DNA from: Streptomyces sp. CC228A | GTDB lineage: Bacteria; Actinomycetota; Actinomycetes; Streptomycetales; Streptomycetaceae | DNA: 64,000 nt | Assembly (NCBI RefSeq): GCF_021390935.1 | Contig: NZ_JAJPUI010000003.1 | Location: 496,001-560,000, forward strand | Reading direction: 5' to 3' | Program-made: the position numbers and the translations under genes | The notes under the pieces: model-generated | What the model saw: only the letters and a program-made list of their open reading frames with translations | The model's database searches: none | Told to the model about the DNA's origin: nothing | In this document: piece after piece, positions 10,167-18,965 of the stretch | Position numbering within the stretch: the stretch's first letter is position 1 | How the letters are laid out: every line of letters starts with the position of its first letter

Positions 10167-12404
10167 TCAATCCTTGGTGATGTTTCCCACCGGCAGCGCC
10201 GCGGACAGCCGGTGGTCCAGCGCGGTGAACCGCCGACCAGCGGAGACGGTCCGCACCGCCTGGCCGATCGCCCTGCGGGAGCCGACGAGGACCACCAGCT
10301 TGCGGGCGCGGGTCACGGCCGTGTAGAGCAGGTTCCGCTGGAGCATCATCCAGGCGCCCGTGGTGACCGGGATCACCACCGCCGGGTACTCGCTGCCCTG
10401 CGACCGGTGGATCGTCACCGCGTAGGCGTGGGCCAGCTCGTCCAGCTCGTCGAAGTCGTAGCCCACCTCCTCGTCCTCGTCGGTCCGCACGGTCAGCCGC
10501 TGCTCGTCCCCGTCGATCGCGGTCACCACGCCGACCGTCCCGTTGAAGACGCCGTTCTCCCCCTTCTCGTAGTTGTTGCGGATCTGGGTGACCTTGTCGC
10601 CGACGCGGAAGACCCGGCCGCCCAGCCGCTTCTCCGGCAGGTCGGGGCGGGCCGGGGTGATCGCCTGCTGGAGCAGCGCGTTCAGCGTGCCCGCACCGGC
10701 GGGGCCGCGGTGCATGGGTGCGAGCACCTGCACATCGCGGCGCGGGTCCAGCCCGAACTTCGCGGGCAGCCGCCGGGCCGCGACGTCGACGGTGAGCCGC
10801 CCGGCCTCCTCGGTGTCCTCCTCCACGAAGTGGAAGAAGTCCGGCAGCCCGCTCGTCACGGGGAACTCGCCCGCGTTGATCCGGTGGGCGTTGGTCACCA
10901 CCCCGGACTGCTGCGCCTGCCGGAAGATCCGCGTGAGGCGCACGGCGGGCACGGGCCCGCCGGGGGCGAGCAGGTCGCTCAGCACCTCCCCCGCCCCCAC
11001 GCTGGGCAGCTGGTCCACGTCCCCCACGAGCAGCAGGTGCGCGCCGGGCGCGACGGCCTTGACCAGCTTGTTGGCGAGGAGCACGTCCAGCATGGAGGCC
11101 TCGTCCACCACGACGAGGTCGGCGTCGAGCGGCCGGTCCCGGTCGTAGGCGGCGTCCCCGCCGGGCTTCAGCTCCAGCAGCCGGTGCACGGTGGACGCCT
11201 CGGCGCCGGTCAGCTCCGCCAGCCGCTTGGCCGCCCGGCCCGTGGGGGCGGCCAGGACGACCTTGGCGCGCTTGGCGCGGGCCAGCTCCACGATGGACCG
11301 CACGGTGAACGACTTGCCGCAGCCGGGCCCGCCCGTCAGCACCGCCACCTTCCGGGTCAGCGCCAGCCGCACCGCCTCCTCCTGCTCGGGCGCCAGCTCG
11401 GCCCCCGTGCGGTCCGCGAGCCACGCCAGGGCCTTGTCCCACGCCACGTCGCGGAAGGCCGCCAGCCGGTCGTCCCCGGCCCGCAGCAGCCTCAGGAGCT
11501 GCCCGGCGAGCGAGCACTCGGCGCGGTGGAACGGCAGCAGGTACACCCCCGTGACCGGCTCCCCGTCCGCCCCGGGCACCCGCTCCCGCACGACGCCCCC
11601 GGCCTCCTCGTCCTGCGCCATCTCCCCGAGGCAGTCGATGACGAGCCCGGTGTCGACCTGGAGCAGCTGCACGGCGTCCGAGATGAGCCGCTCCTCGGGC
11701 AGGAAGCAGTGCCCCTGGTCGCCGGACTGCGACAGCGCGTACCGCAGCCCCGCCTTCACCCGCTCGGGGCTGTCGTGCGGGATGCCGACGGCCCGGGCGA
11801 TGCGGTCGGCGGTGAGGAACCCGATGCCCCACACGTCGGCGGCCAGCCGGTAGGGCTGCTCCCTGACCACGGCGATGGAGCCGTCGCCGTACTGCTTGTA
11901 GATCCGCACGGCGATGGAGGTCGACACCTCGACGCTCTGCAGGAAGACCATGACCTCCTTGATGGCCTTCTGCTCCTCCCACGCCTCCGCGATCCTCCTC
12001 GTCCGCTTCGGCCCGAGCCCCGGCACCTCGACGAGCCGCTCCGGCTCCTCCTCGATGATCCTCAGGGTGTCCGTGCCGAAGTGGCGGGTGATGCGGTCCG
12101 CGAACACCGGCCCGATGCCCTTGACCAGGCCGGAACCGAGGTACCGCCGGATGCCCTGCACCGTCGCGGGCAGCACGGTCGTGTAGTCCTCGACGGTGAA
12201 CTGCCGCCCGTACTGCGGATGGGAGCCCCAGCGCCCCCGCATCCGCAGCGACTCCCCCGGCTGGGCGCCGAGCAGCGCCCCCACGACCGTGAGCAGCTCC
12301 CCGCCGCCCCGCCCGGTGTCGACCCGGGCCACGGTGTAGCCGTTCTCCTCGTTGCAGTACGTGATCCGCTCCAGGACCCCTTCGACCACAGCCAACTGCG
12401 CCAT
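10167..12404 (-). CDS. recD2: RecD2-type SF1B DNA helicase
   Basis: 745 residues, the size of RecD-like helicases that act without RecBC. The N-terminal half holds an OB-like strand region and tandem helix-hairpin-helix motifs (GIGPVFADRI near 97, VPGLGPKRTRRI at 127-138). The motor begins with Walker A GGPGCGKS (358-365), then APTGRAAKRL, the Walker B-type VVVDEASML and VGDVDQLPSVGAGEVL, and the C-terminal VTIHRSQGSEYPAVVIP motif. It probably unwinds 5'-tailed DNA in repair or recombination; this is family knowledge. ATG 12404. It is monocistronic. Confidence 0.93.
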   Translation of the reverse strand: MAQLAVVEGVLERITYCNEENGYTVARVDTGRGGGELLTVVGALLGAQPGESLRMRGRWGSHPQYGRQFTVEDYTTVLPATVQGIRRYLGSGLVKGIGPVFADRITRHFGTDTLRIIEEEPERLVEVPGLGPKRTRRIAEAWEEQKAIKEVMVFLQSVEVSTSIAVRIYKQYGDGSIAVVREQPYRLAADVWGIGFLTADRIARAVGIPHDSPERVKAGLRYALSQSGDQGHCFLPEERLISDAVQLLQVDTGLVIDCLGEMAQDEEAGGVVRERVPGADGEPVTGVYLLPFHRAECSLAGQLLRLLRAGDDRLAAFRDVAWDKALAWLADRTGAELAPEQEEAVRLALTRKVAVLTGGPGCGKSFTVRSIVELARAKRAKVVLAAPTGRAAKRLAELTGAEASTVHRLLELKPGGDAAYDRDRPLDADLVVVDEASMLDVLLANKLVKAVAPGAHLLLVGDVDQLPSVGAGEVLSDLLAPGGPVPAVRLTRIFRQAQQSGVVTNAHRINAGEFPVTSGLPDFFHFVEEDTEEAGRLTVDVAARRLPAKFGLDPRRDVQVLAPMHRGPAGAGTLNALLQQAITPARPDLPEKRLGGRVFRVGDKVTQIRNNYEKGENGVFNGTVGVVTAIDGDEQRLTVRTDEDEEVGYDFDELDELAHAYAVTIHRSQGSEYPAVVIPVTTGAWMMLQRNLLYTAVTRARKLVVLVGSRRAIGQAVRTVSAGRRFTALDHRLSAALPVGNITKD

Positions 12405-12835
12405 GCCCCGACGCTACCGGGCGCCTCCGACAGCCGGGCGCGCACGGTGCGCGGCCGGCGGCCGCGCGGCAGGGCGGAGTGCAGGGTCTCGCGGAAGTGC
12501 GGCGGCCTCCGCGGCGTGCGGCTGCGGCTGCGGCTCACGGGCCGGGCCGGAGGCGGGCCTTGGCCCCGGCGGCGGGAGCCGTCCGGCACGGCAGGGCCAT
12601 GCTTCGCGGGCAGCCGGGCTCAGCCGGTACCGGCGGGGCCCGGTATACCGGAGGAGCCCGGTCCGACGACGGACCGGGCCCCTTCCTCCCCCCCTGGCGC
12701 GAGCCCTCCTGGTTTCCCCCCCCGGGTCCCCCCTCTCGGGCTCTGCCGATACATACGACACCCGTCACGCCCAAAGGGTTGCACGGATGCGGGGGGTGAT
12801 TTTTTCGGAAGCCCGGCTGCCGTTTGGCCGGCCGC
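12405..12835. other. Gene-free interval upstream of recD2
   Basis: 430 bp between the recD2 start and the end of the isomerase gene. It contains the hairpin at 12657-12680, partly repeated CCGGTA-type palindromes at 12626-12653, and a T6 run at 12800. The overlapping ORFs have no coding signature, and I see no conserved gene. Confidence 0.5.
12657..12680 (-). terminator. Terminator downstream of the Gfo/Idh-DUF993-isomerase operon
   Basis: Perfect 10-bp stem GCCCGGTCCG (12657-12666) and CGGACCGGGC (12671-12680) with an ACGA loop, about 155 nt beyond the isomerase stop in the direction of transcription. Confidence 0.7.
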
Positions 12836-13655
12836 TCAGAGGGCGTGCTCGACATAGCGTCGGGCCGTCTCCTCCAGGACCTCGACGCCGTCGCGGGCCC
12901 ACAGGGCGTCGTTGAACAGCTCCACCTCGACGGGGCCCGTGTAGCCGGCCGCGTCGGCGCGTGCCCGCCATGCCCGCAGGTCGACGCAGCCGTCCCCGAT
13001 CTGGCCGCGCCCGGTCAGGACGCCCGCGGGCAGCGGGGTGGTCCAGTCGGCCAGCTGGAAGGCGTGGATGCGGCCCTGCGCGCCCGCGCGGTCCACGGCC
13101 GCCGGGGCGCGGTCGTCCCACCAGACGTGGTACGTGTCGACGCAGACGCCCACCTGCGCGGCGGGGAACGGCTCGGCGAGTTCCAGGGCCTGGTCCAGGG
13201 TGGAGACCACGCACCGGTCGGCCGCGTACATCGGGTGCAGCGGCTCGATGGCGAGCCGCACGCCGCGGTCGGCCGCGTACGGCGCCAGTTCGGCCAGAGC
13301 GTCCGCGACGCGCCCCCGGGCCGCGTGGAGGTCGCTGCTGCCCGGGGGCAGGCCGCCGCAGACCAGCACCAGCGTGTCCGTCGAGCGCCGCCGCCTCGTC
13401 GACGGCCGCGCGGTTGTCGTCCAGGCCGGCGGCCGTGGTGAAGAAGCCGCCCCGGCACAGGCTGGTGACGGCCAGGCCCGCGTCCCGCACGAGCCTGGCG
13501 GCGGCCTCGACGCCGTACTCCCGGACGGGCTCGCGCCACAGGCCGACGCCGGGGACACCGAGGCGCAGGCAGTGGGCGGCAAGGTCGGGCAGGGCGAGCT
13601 GCCGGACCGTCATCTGGTTGATGCTGAACCGGGAGAGGTCCCCGACGGCGCTCAC
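12836..13655 (-). pseudogene. TIM-barrel sugar isomerase/epimerase, interrupted by a frameshift
   Basis: The N-terminal part (GTG 13655, MSAVGDLSRFSINQMTVRQL... to VDEAAAL) and the C-terminal part (TDTLVLVCGGLPPGS... to RRYVEHAL) together form one xylose-isomerase-like TIM barrel of about 270 residues. They lie in different frames. The break is near 13383, where the sequence reads CTCGACGGACACGCTG; one inserted base or two missing bases explains it. Metal-site residues of the family are present (IEPLHPMY, VCVDTYHVWWD, IHAFQLADW, VEVELFND). The GTG overlaps the DUF993 stop by 4 nt. The intact version would be the third enzyme of the operon. Real pseudogene or sequence error is undecided. Confidence 0.8.
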
Positions 13656-14824
13656 CGGATGCCGCCGTTCACCGTCAGCAGCGCCGCCATGCGGTCGCGG
13701 GCCAGCTCCGGGTCGGGGAAGAGACCGAGCCCGTCGGCCAGTTCGTACGCGCGGGCCAGGTGCGGCAGCGAGCGGGCGGACTGGAGGCCGCCGACCATCG
13801 TGAAGTGGTCCTGGTGGCCGGAGAGCCAGGCCAGGAGGACGACACCCGTCTTGTAGAAGCGGGTGGGGGCCCGGAAGAGGTGGCGGGACAGCTCCACCGT
13901 CGGGTCGAGGAGCTCGCGGAACCCCTTCACGTCACCGGTGTCCAGGACCCGGACCGCCTCCGCCGCCAGCGGGCCCAGCGGGTCGAAGATCCCCAGCAGG
14001 GCGTGGCTGAAGCGCCCTCCCGCCGCCGGCTCGTCGCCCGCGATCAGCTCCGGGTAGTGGAAGTCGTCCCCGGTGTAGCAGCGCACGCCCTCGGGCAGGC
14101 GGCGGCGCAGGTCGACCTCCCGGCCCGCGTCCAGCAGGGAGATCTTGACGCCGTCGACCTTGTCCGGGTGCGCGGCGACCACCTCCAGGAAGGTGTCCGT
14201 CGCCGCGTCCAGGTCGGCCGACCCCCAGTAGCCCTCCAGCGCCGGGTCGAACATGGGGCCGAGCCAGTGCAGCACGACCGGCTCGCCCGCCTGGCGCAGG
14301 AGGTGGCCGTAGAGCGCGAGGTAGTCGTCGGGGCCCTGGGCGGCGGCCGCGAGGGCGCGCGACGCCATGAGGATCGCCTGGGAGCCGGTCTCCTCGACGA
14401 GGGCGAGCTGCTCCTCGTACGCCTTCCGCACCTCGTCGAGGGAGGCCGGGCCGGGCGGGAGCTGGTCGGTGCCGACGCCGCAGGCGATGCGGCCGCCCAC
14501 CGCGCGGGCCTCGGCGGCCGACCGGCGGATCAGCTCGGCGGCGCCCGACCAGTCGAGGCCCATGCCGCGCTGCGCGGTGTCCATGGCCTCCGCCACACCG
14601 AGGCCGTGCGCCCACAAGTGGCGGCGGAAGGCGAGGGTGGCGTCCCAGTCGACGGCGGCCGGGGAGTCGGGGGCGGTGTCGGCGTACGGGTCGGCGACGA
14701 CGTGCGCGGCGGAGAAGACCGTACGGGAGGCGAGCGGGGCACCCGCCGCGAAGCGGCGCGGTTCGCCGCGGGGCCGGTACGCGCGGGTGGAGCCGTCGGG
14801 GTTCGGCAGCCTCAGCGCGGTCAC
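13652..14824 (-). CDS. DUF993 (aldolase-like TIM-barrel) protein
   Basis: 390 residues. The fold looks like a dihydrodipicolinate-synthase-type barrel: GTDQLPPG, the strand EPVVLHWLGPMFDPA, DKVDGVKISLLDAG with a Lys in the Schiff-base-like position of strand six, then GVRCYTGDDFHYPELI. This is the family annotated DUF993, found beside Gfo/Idh oxidoreductases and isomerases. The reaction is not established; an aldol cleavage of a sugar-acid-like intermediate is inference. GTG 14824 overlaps the oxidoreductase stop (GTGA), and its own stop overlaps the isomerase start the same way, so the three genes are translationally coupled. Confidence 0.85.
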   Translation of the reverse strand: MTALRLPNPDGSTRAYRPRGEPRRFAAGAPLASRTVFSAAHVVADPYADTAPDSPAAVDWDATLAFRRHLWAHGLGVAEAMDTAQRGMGLDWSGAAELIRRSAAEARAVGGRIACGVGTDQLPPGPASLDEVRKAYEEQLALVEETGSQAILMASRALAAAAQGPDDYLALYGHLLRQAGEPVVLHWLGPMFDPALEGYWGSADLDAATDTFLEVVAAHPDKVDGVKISLLDAGREVDLRRRLPEGVRCYTGDDFHYPELIAGDEPAAGGRFSHALLGIFDPLGPLAAEAVRVLDTGDVKGFRELLDPTVELSRHLFRAPTRFYKTGVVLLAWLSGHQDHFTMVGGLQSARSLPHLARAYELADGLGLFPDPELARDRMAALLTVNGGIR

Positions 14825-15987
14825 AGCGACAGCTCCGGCACCTCGAAGCGGCGGCCCTCGGCGGAGGACTTCAGCCCCAGCTCGGCCAGTTGGACGCCGC
14901 GGGCGCCGGCGAGCAGGTCCCAGCGGTAGGGCTCGTCGAGCACGACGTGGCGCAGGAACAGCTCCCACTGGGCCTTGAAGCCGTTGTCGAAGCCGGCGTT
15001 GTCGGGGACCTCCTGCCACTGGTCGCGGAAGGAGTGGGTGACGGGCAGGTCCGGGTTCCAGACCGGCTTGGGGGTCGCGGAGCGGTGCTGCACGCGGCAG
15101 CCGCGCAGGCCCGCGACGGCGGAGCCGTGCGTGCCGTCCACCTGGAACTCGACGAGTTCGTCGCGGTGGACCCGCACCGCCCAGGAGGAGTTGATCTGGG
15201 CGACGGCGCCGGGCGCGAGGGCCTCGCCGGCCAGCTCGAAGATGCCGTACGCGGCGTCGTCGGCGGTGGCGGCGTAGGGCTTGCCCTGCTCGTCCCAGCG
15301 CTGCGGGACGTGCGTGACCACGTGGGCGTTGACGCTGCGCACCCGGCCGAACAGCTCGTGCAGCACGTACTCCCAGTGCGGGAACATGTCGACGACGATG
15401 CCGCCGCCGTCCTCGGCGCGGTAGTTCCAGCTGGGCCGCTGGGCCTCCTGCCAGTCGCCTTCGAAGACCCAGTAGCCGAACTCGCCGCGCACGGAGAGGA
15501 TCTCGCCGAAGAACCCGCCGTCGATCAGCCGCTTCAGCTTGAGCAGGCCCGGCAGGAAGAGCTTGTCCTGCACGACGCCGTGCTTGATGCCGGCGCCGCG
15601 GGCGAGGCGGGCCAGGCCGAGGGCGCCGTCGAGGCCGGCGGCGGTCGGCTTCTCGGTGTAGACGTGCTTGCCGGCGCCGATCGCCTTGGTGAGGGCCTCG
15701 GCGCGGGCCGAGGTGACCTGGGCGTCGAAGTAGACGTCGGTGCGCTCGTCGGCGAGGACGGCGTCGAGGTCGGTGGACCACTCGGTGAGCCCGTGGCGCT
15801 CGGCGAGGGCGCGCAGGGCGTGCTCGCGGCGCCCGACGAGGACCGGCTCGGGCCACAGGACCCGGCCGTCACCGAGGTCGAGCCCGCCCTGCTCGCGGAT
15901 CGCGAGGATGGAGCGCACCAGGTGCTGGCGGTAGCCCATCCGTCCCGTGACGCCGTTCATGGCGATCCGCACTGTCCTGCGTGTCAC
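14821..15987 (-). CDS. Gfo/Idh/MocA-family NAD(P)-dependent oxidoreductase
   Basis: 388 residues from the GTG at 15987, which has a good GGGAGGGG site upstream. The Rossmann start VRIAMNGVTGRMGYRQHL, the EKPTA motif (GKHVYTEKP, typical for this family) and the GGGIVVDMFPHWEYVLHELFG helix (quoted as VDMFPHWEY) with its Asp/His pair are all visible. These enzymes oxidise or reduce sugars and cyclitols at a carbinol carbon; the substrate here is unknown. It is the first gene of a coupled operon with a DUF993 protein and a TIM-barrel isomerase, divergent from a LacI regulator and preceded by a LacI-type operator. Confidence 0.9.
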   Translation of the reverse strand: MTRRTVRIAMNGVTGRMGYRQHLVRSILAIREQGGLDLGDGRVLWPEPVLVGRREHALRALAERHGLTEWSTDLDAVLADERTDVYFDAQVTSARAEALTKAIGAGKHVYTEKPTAAGLDGALGLARLARGAGIKHGVVQDKLFLPGLLKLKRLIDGGFFGEILSVRGEFGYWVFEGDWQEAQRPSWNYRAEDGGGIVVDMFPHWEYVLHELFGRVRSVNAHVVTHVPQRWDEQGKPYAATADDAAYGIFELAGEALAPGAVAQINSSWAVRVHRDELVEFQVDGTHGSAVAGLRGCRVQHRSATPKPVWNPDLPVTHSFRDQWQEVPDNAGFDNGFKAQWELFLRHVVLDEPYRWDLLAGARGVQLAELGLKSSAEGRRFEVPELSL

Positions 15988-16022
15988 AGGTCCCCTCCCG
16001 GAGTGAAGCCGTCCAACGCTTG

Positions 16023-16040
16023 ATAGCAAGCGCTTTCTAT
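16023..16040. promoter_or_regulatory. LacI-family operator in the divergent promoter
   Basis: ATAGCAAGCGCTTTCTAT is an 18-bp palindrome with one mismatched pair around the AAGCGCTT core typical of LacI/GalR regulators. It lies between the oxidoreductase start (15987) and the LacI gene start (16113), so it can control both directions. Confidence 0.8.
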
Positions 16041-16112
16041 GCGTCGTGACGCTAGCCTGCCGAGTGCGGCGCGGACAAGGGCCGCGCCCGACTTCTCCTC
16101 CGGAGGGACGCG

Positions 16113-17180
16113 ATGACAGTCACCCTCGCCGATGTGGCGGCACGCGCACGGGTGTCCCCGGCGACCGTCTCGCGGGTGCTGAACGGCAACTACCCGGTGG
16201 CCGCGTCCACCAGGGAGCGGGTGCTGCGCGCGGTCGACGAGCTCGACTACGTCCTCAACGGCCCGGCGAGCGCGCTGGCCGCGGCCGCCTCCGACCTGGT
16301 CGGCGTCCTCGTCAACGACATCGCCGACCCCTTCTTCGGGATCATGGCGGGCGCCGTGCAGTCCGCCATCGGCGACGCCGGCTCCGGCCGCGCGGGCGGC
16401 GAGAAGCTGGCCGTCGTCTGCAACACGGGCGGCTCGGCCGAACGCGAACTCACCTACCTGACGCTGCTCCAGCGCCAGCGCGCCGCGGCCGTGGTGGTGA
16501 CCGGCGGCGCCCTGGAGGACCCGCAGCACGTCGCGGCGCTGGCGGCGAAGTTCGCCAAGCTGACGGACGCGGGCACCCGCGTGGTGCTGCTGGGCCGCCC
16601 GCCGGTGCCCGGCGACACCGTGACGGCGACCCTCGCCTTCGACAACCGCGGCGGGGCCCGGCGGCTGACGGAGCACCTGCTGTCCCTCGGGCACCGGCGG
16701 ATCGGCTACGTGGCGGGGCCGGCGGAGCGCACGACGACCCGGCACCGCCTGGAGGGCCACCGCGAGGCGCTGCGCTCCGCCGGACTGCCGGACCAGGATG
16801 ACGCACTGCTGGTGTACGGGGCGTACACGCGGGCCTCCGGATACGAGGCGACACGTGAACTCCTCGCCCGGGAACCGTCGTTGACGGCGGTCGTCGCGGC
16901 GAACGACACGGTGGCGCTGGGCGCGTGCGCGGCACTGCGGGAGGCCGGGCTGCGGATCCCGCAGGACGTCTCGGTGGCCGGTTTCGACGACCTGCCGTTC
17001 TCGCTGGACGCGGTGCCGTCCCTGACGACGGTCCGCCTCCCCCTGCACGAGGCGGGCGTACGGGCGGGCCGCCTCGCCATGGGCGCGGACGCCCCGCCCC
17101 TGGGCGGCGTCGCCACCGTCCGCGGCGAGCTGACCCTACGCGCCTCGACGGCACCGCCCCGGGACGGGGCGCTCCGCTGA
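16113..17180 (+). CDS. LacI-family transcriptional regulator
   Basis: 355 residues. The N-terminal LacI HTH and hinge are plain: LADVAARARVSPATVSRVLN (about 5-24), then RERVLRAVDELDYVLN. The periplasmic-binding-like effector domain follows with VGVLVNDIADPFFG, GYVAGPAERTTTRHRLEG (as AGPAERTTTRHR) and VSVAGFDDLPFS. It is divergent from the Gfo/Idh-DUF993-isomerase operon across a canonical operator, so it is its probable repressor, and a sugar or cyclitol is the probable inducer. ATG 16113 follows CGGAGGG. Confidence 0.92.
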   Translation: MTVTLADVAARARVSPATVSRVLNGNYPVAASTRERVLRAVDELDYVLNGPASALAAAASDLVGVLVNDIADPFFGIMAGAVQSAIGDAGSGRAGGEKLAVVCNTGGSAERELTYLTLLQRQRAAAVVVTGGALEDPQHVAALAAKFAKLTDAGTRVVLLGRPPVPGDTVTATLAFDNRGGARRLTEHLLSLGHRRIGYVAGPAERTTTRHRLEGHREALRSAGLPDQDDALLVYGAYTRASGYEATRELLAREPSLTAVVAANDTVALGACAALREAGLRIPQDVSVAGFDDLPFSLDAVPSLTTVRLPLHEAGVRAGRLAMGADAPPLGGVATVRGELTLRASTAPPRDGALR

Positions 17181-17607
17181 AGGGCGGGACGCTCCGCTGA
17201 GGGGCGGGGCGGCCACCGGGCGGCGGCTGCCCTGGGCGGGGCGGCCGCCGGGCGGCGGCTGCCCTGCGCGGGGCGGCGCGGGGCGGGGCGGGGTGCTCGG
17301 CGCGGGACTGGGCGACGCGGGGCCGTGGACGCGGCGGCAGGTGCGCGGGGCGCTCCGCTGAAGAGCGCGGCGCGGTGGCCGGGCGGCGGGGGTCGAGGGC
17401 GGGGCGCTTCCCCTGAGGTGCTCCACCGCCCGCGCCCGCACCGGGCCCGCACCGGGCTCCCGCCCGTTGGCGCGTACGAGTGGAGTGCCTGCCCCGGCCG
17501 GGCTAAGCGGCCCGCGCGCCGGACGCACCGCCGGACGCCCATGGGCTCTCGTGGCCCGTGGAGGGCGGCGTCCCCCGCTCTCCGCACCTCACGAGAAGGG
17601 GAACCCC
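17181..17607. other. GC-rich repeat-bearing gap after the LacI gene
   Basis: No gene is supported. The 11-mer GCTCCGCTGAA (or GAG variant) recurs around 17171, 17191 and 17351. A 28-nt unit (GGGGCGGCC... to ...GGCTGCCCT) is present twice between about 17207 and 17265. The last 100 bp before 17608 should carry the promoter of the SH3 gene, but no clear box is seen. Confidence 0.5.
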
Positions 17608-17994
17608 ATGAGAGGGAACACCAAGGCGGCCATCGGCCTCGCCACGGGCACGCTCGCGCTCGGTCTGCTCGGCGCCATGACCGCGCCCGCCGTCCAGGCC
17701 GCCCCGGCCGGTGGCGACACCACCACCGTCGCGGCGCACCCCAAGCACGACAAGCAGCGCGGCAAGGTGCTCGCCCGCACCCTGAACGTCCGCAAGAAGC
17801 CCACCACCCACTCCGACACGGTCGGCCACGTCCACAAGGGCGATGTCGTCAAGCTGAAGTGCAAGGTCAAGGGCCAGAAGATCAAGGGCAACCACATCTG
17901 GTACCTGCTCGACAAGCACCACGACAAGCGCCACGGCTGGGTGTCGGCCCGCTACGTGAAGAACCTCGACTACATCCCGTGGTGCCGTCACTGA
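17608..17994 (+). CDS. Secreted SH3-domain protein
   Basis: 128 residues: a signal peptide (MRGNTKAAIGLATGTLALGL..., cleavage near AVQAA at about 32) and a single bacterial SH3 domain, with RTLNVRKKPTTHSDTVG (57-73) being the standard RxLNVRxxPSTxSxxVG start and WYLLDKHHDKRHGWVSARYV the end (as HGWVSARYV). The mature protein is rich in Lys and His. Two Cys (KLKCKV and PWCRH) may form a disulfide. It probably binds cell wall or other surface polymers. ATG 17608 follows GAAGGGG. Terminator at 18011. Confidence 0.88.
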   Translation: MRGNTKAAIGLATGTLALGLLGAMTAPAVQAAPAGGDTTTVAAHPKHDKQRGKVLARTLNVRKKPTTHSDTVGHVHKGDVVKLKCKVKGQKIKGNHIWYLLDKHHDKRHGWVSARYVKNLDYIPWCRH

Positions 17995-18010
17995 CACCGC
18001 ATGCCCAGCG

Positions 18011-18034
18011 CCGGGCGCGGCCTCCCGCGCCCGG
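18011..18034 (+). terminator. Terminator of the SH3 protein gene
   Basis: Perfect 10-bp stem CCGGGCGCGG (18011-18020) and CCGCGCCCGG (18025-18034), CCTC loop, 17 nt after the stop codon. Confidence 0.8.
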
Positions 18035-18463
18035 CCTGGCGGCCGCGGCCCCGCCGGCGACACCGTCCCGCTCGTGGAGATCACCGAGCGCGCACTGAAC
18101 CGGGCCGCACCGGACGGCAACTCCTTCTCGGGCTGCCGTCTTTCGGCGTAGCCGACGTGCTGAGCCTGCTGGGACTTCGAGCGCAGCAGCCGCGACCTCG
18201 CGCACGCCTGCTACGGCGGGCGGGACGACGCGTGCACCCGCCCCGACCACACCGACCGCGTCGACGTCACCTGAGCGGCACGGCGAGCCCCACGGCCCCG
18301 GTCACCGGGGCCGTGCACCGGAAGCGGCAGCAGGAGCGGGAGCGGAAGCGGCGGCAGGCTCCGCAGCCCCTGCGCGACACCGCCGAGCGGCACGCCGCGG
18401 GCCGAGACGGCGCTCACCTGGCGGCGGGGAAGGGCCTCCACCGCAGTGACCAGACCGAGCACC
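18035..18463. other. Gap with a possible decayed coding fragment
   Basis: Between the SH3 terminator and the end of the ATPase gene no complete gene is supported. On the + strand, about 18165-18273 reads WDFERSSRDLAHACYGG then RDDACTRPDHTDRVDVT before a TGA. It has two Cys and looks like the C-terminal end of a small secreted protein, but it has no start and is preceded by stops. A perfect 11-bp hairpin follows at 18291. Confidence 0.35.
18291..18315. terminator. Hairpin, probable terminator of the leftward ATPase gene
   Basis: CACGGCCCCGG (18291-18301) and CCGGGGCCGTG (18305-18315) with a TCA loop. It is 149 nt beyond the ATPase stop read leftward, and also just downstream of the decayed + strand fragment. 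Confidence 0.6.
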
Positions 18464-18919
18464 CTAGGGTCCGGCACTGACGGCAGTCCCCGGGCAGTCG
18501 ACCTCCACCCACACCGTCTTGCCCGGCCCCCGTCGCCGCGCCACTCCCCACCGGGACGCCACGGCGTCCACGAGGAGCAGCCCGCGTCCGTGCTCGCCGT
18601 CCACCGGCGCGGGCGCCAGCACGGGGCGCCCGTCGTGGGTGTCCGACACCTCGACCCGTACGCGGCCCGCCCCCTGGTCCCGGAGGAGGCGCAGTTCGAA
18701 GTCCCTGCCGGGCACGCAGCCGTGCAGCACCACGTTCGCGGCCAGCTCGGCCACGACCAGCAGCACGGCGTCGCTGTGCGGACTGTCGTACGGCACGCCC
18801 CAGACGTGCAGCTGGTGCGCGGCGAGCATCCGCGCGAGCTGCGCACCGCGCCGCGTGGAGCTGAAGCGCTGGGCGAACACACTTACGGTGACGGCTTCTT
18901 GGGCCCTGATCACTGGCAT
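18464..18919 (-). CDS. RsbW-like ATP-binding protein (anti-sigma-factor-type kinase fold)
   Basis: 151 residues from ATG 18919. GHKL ATPase motifs: N-box ELAANVVLHG, a G1-like SDTHDGRPVL and G2 GEHGRGLLLVDAV. There is no sensor or transmembrane part, so it is a free cytoplasmic HATPase_c domain. Such proteins are encoded next to XRE and DUF397 genes all over Streptomyces chromosomes (AbaA-like sets affecting antibiotic production and development). Here the XRE gene is divergent, sharing a promoter region with a 24-bp palindrome. In-frame codons extend upstream to 19048, but across the palindrome, so the ATG is preferred. The partner is unknown. Confidence 0.85.
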   Translation of the reverse strand: MPVIRAQEAVTVSVFAQRFSSTRRGAQLARMLAAHQLHVWGVPYDSPHSDAVLLVVAELAANVVLHGCVPGRDFELRLLRDQGAGRVRVEVSDTHDGRPVLAPAPVDGEHGRGLLLVDAVASRWGVARRRGPGKTVWVEVDCPGTAVSAGP

Positions 18920-18965
18920 GCCTGCCAGACTGACGCGCGAATTGCACGCGCTACCAGGCACTCCA

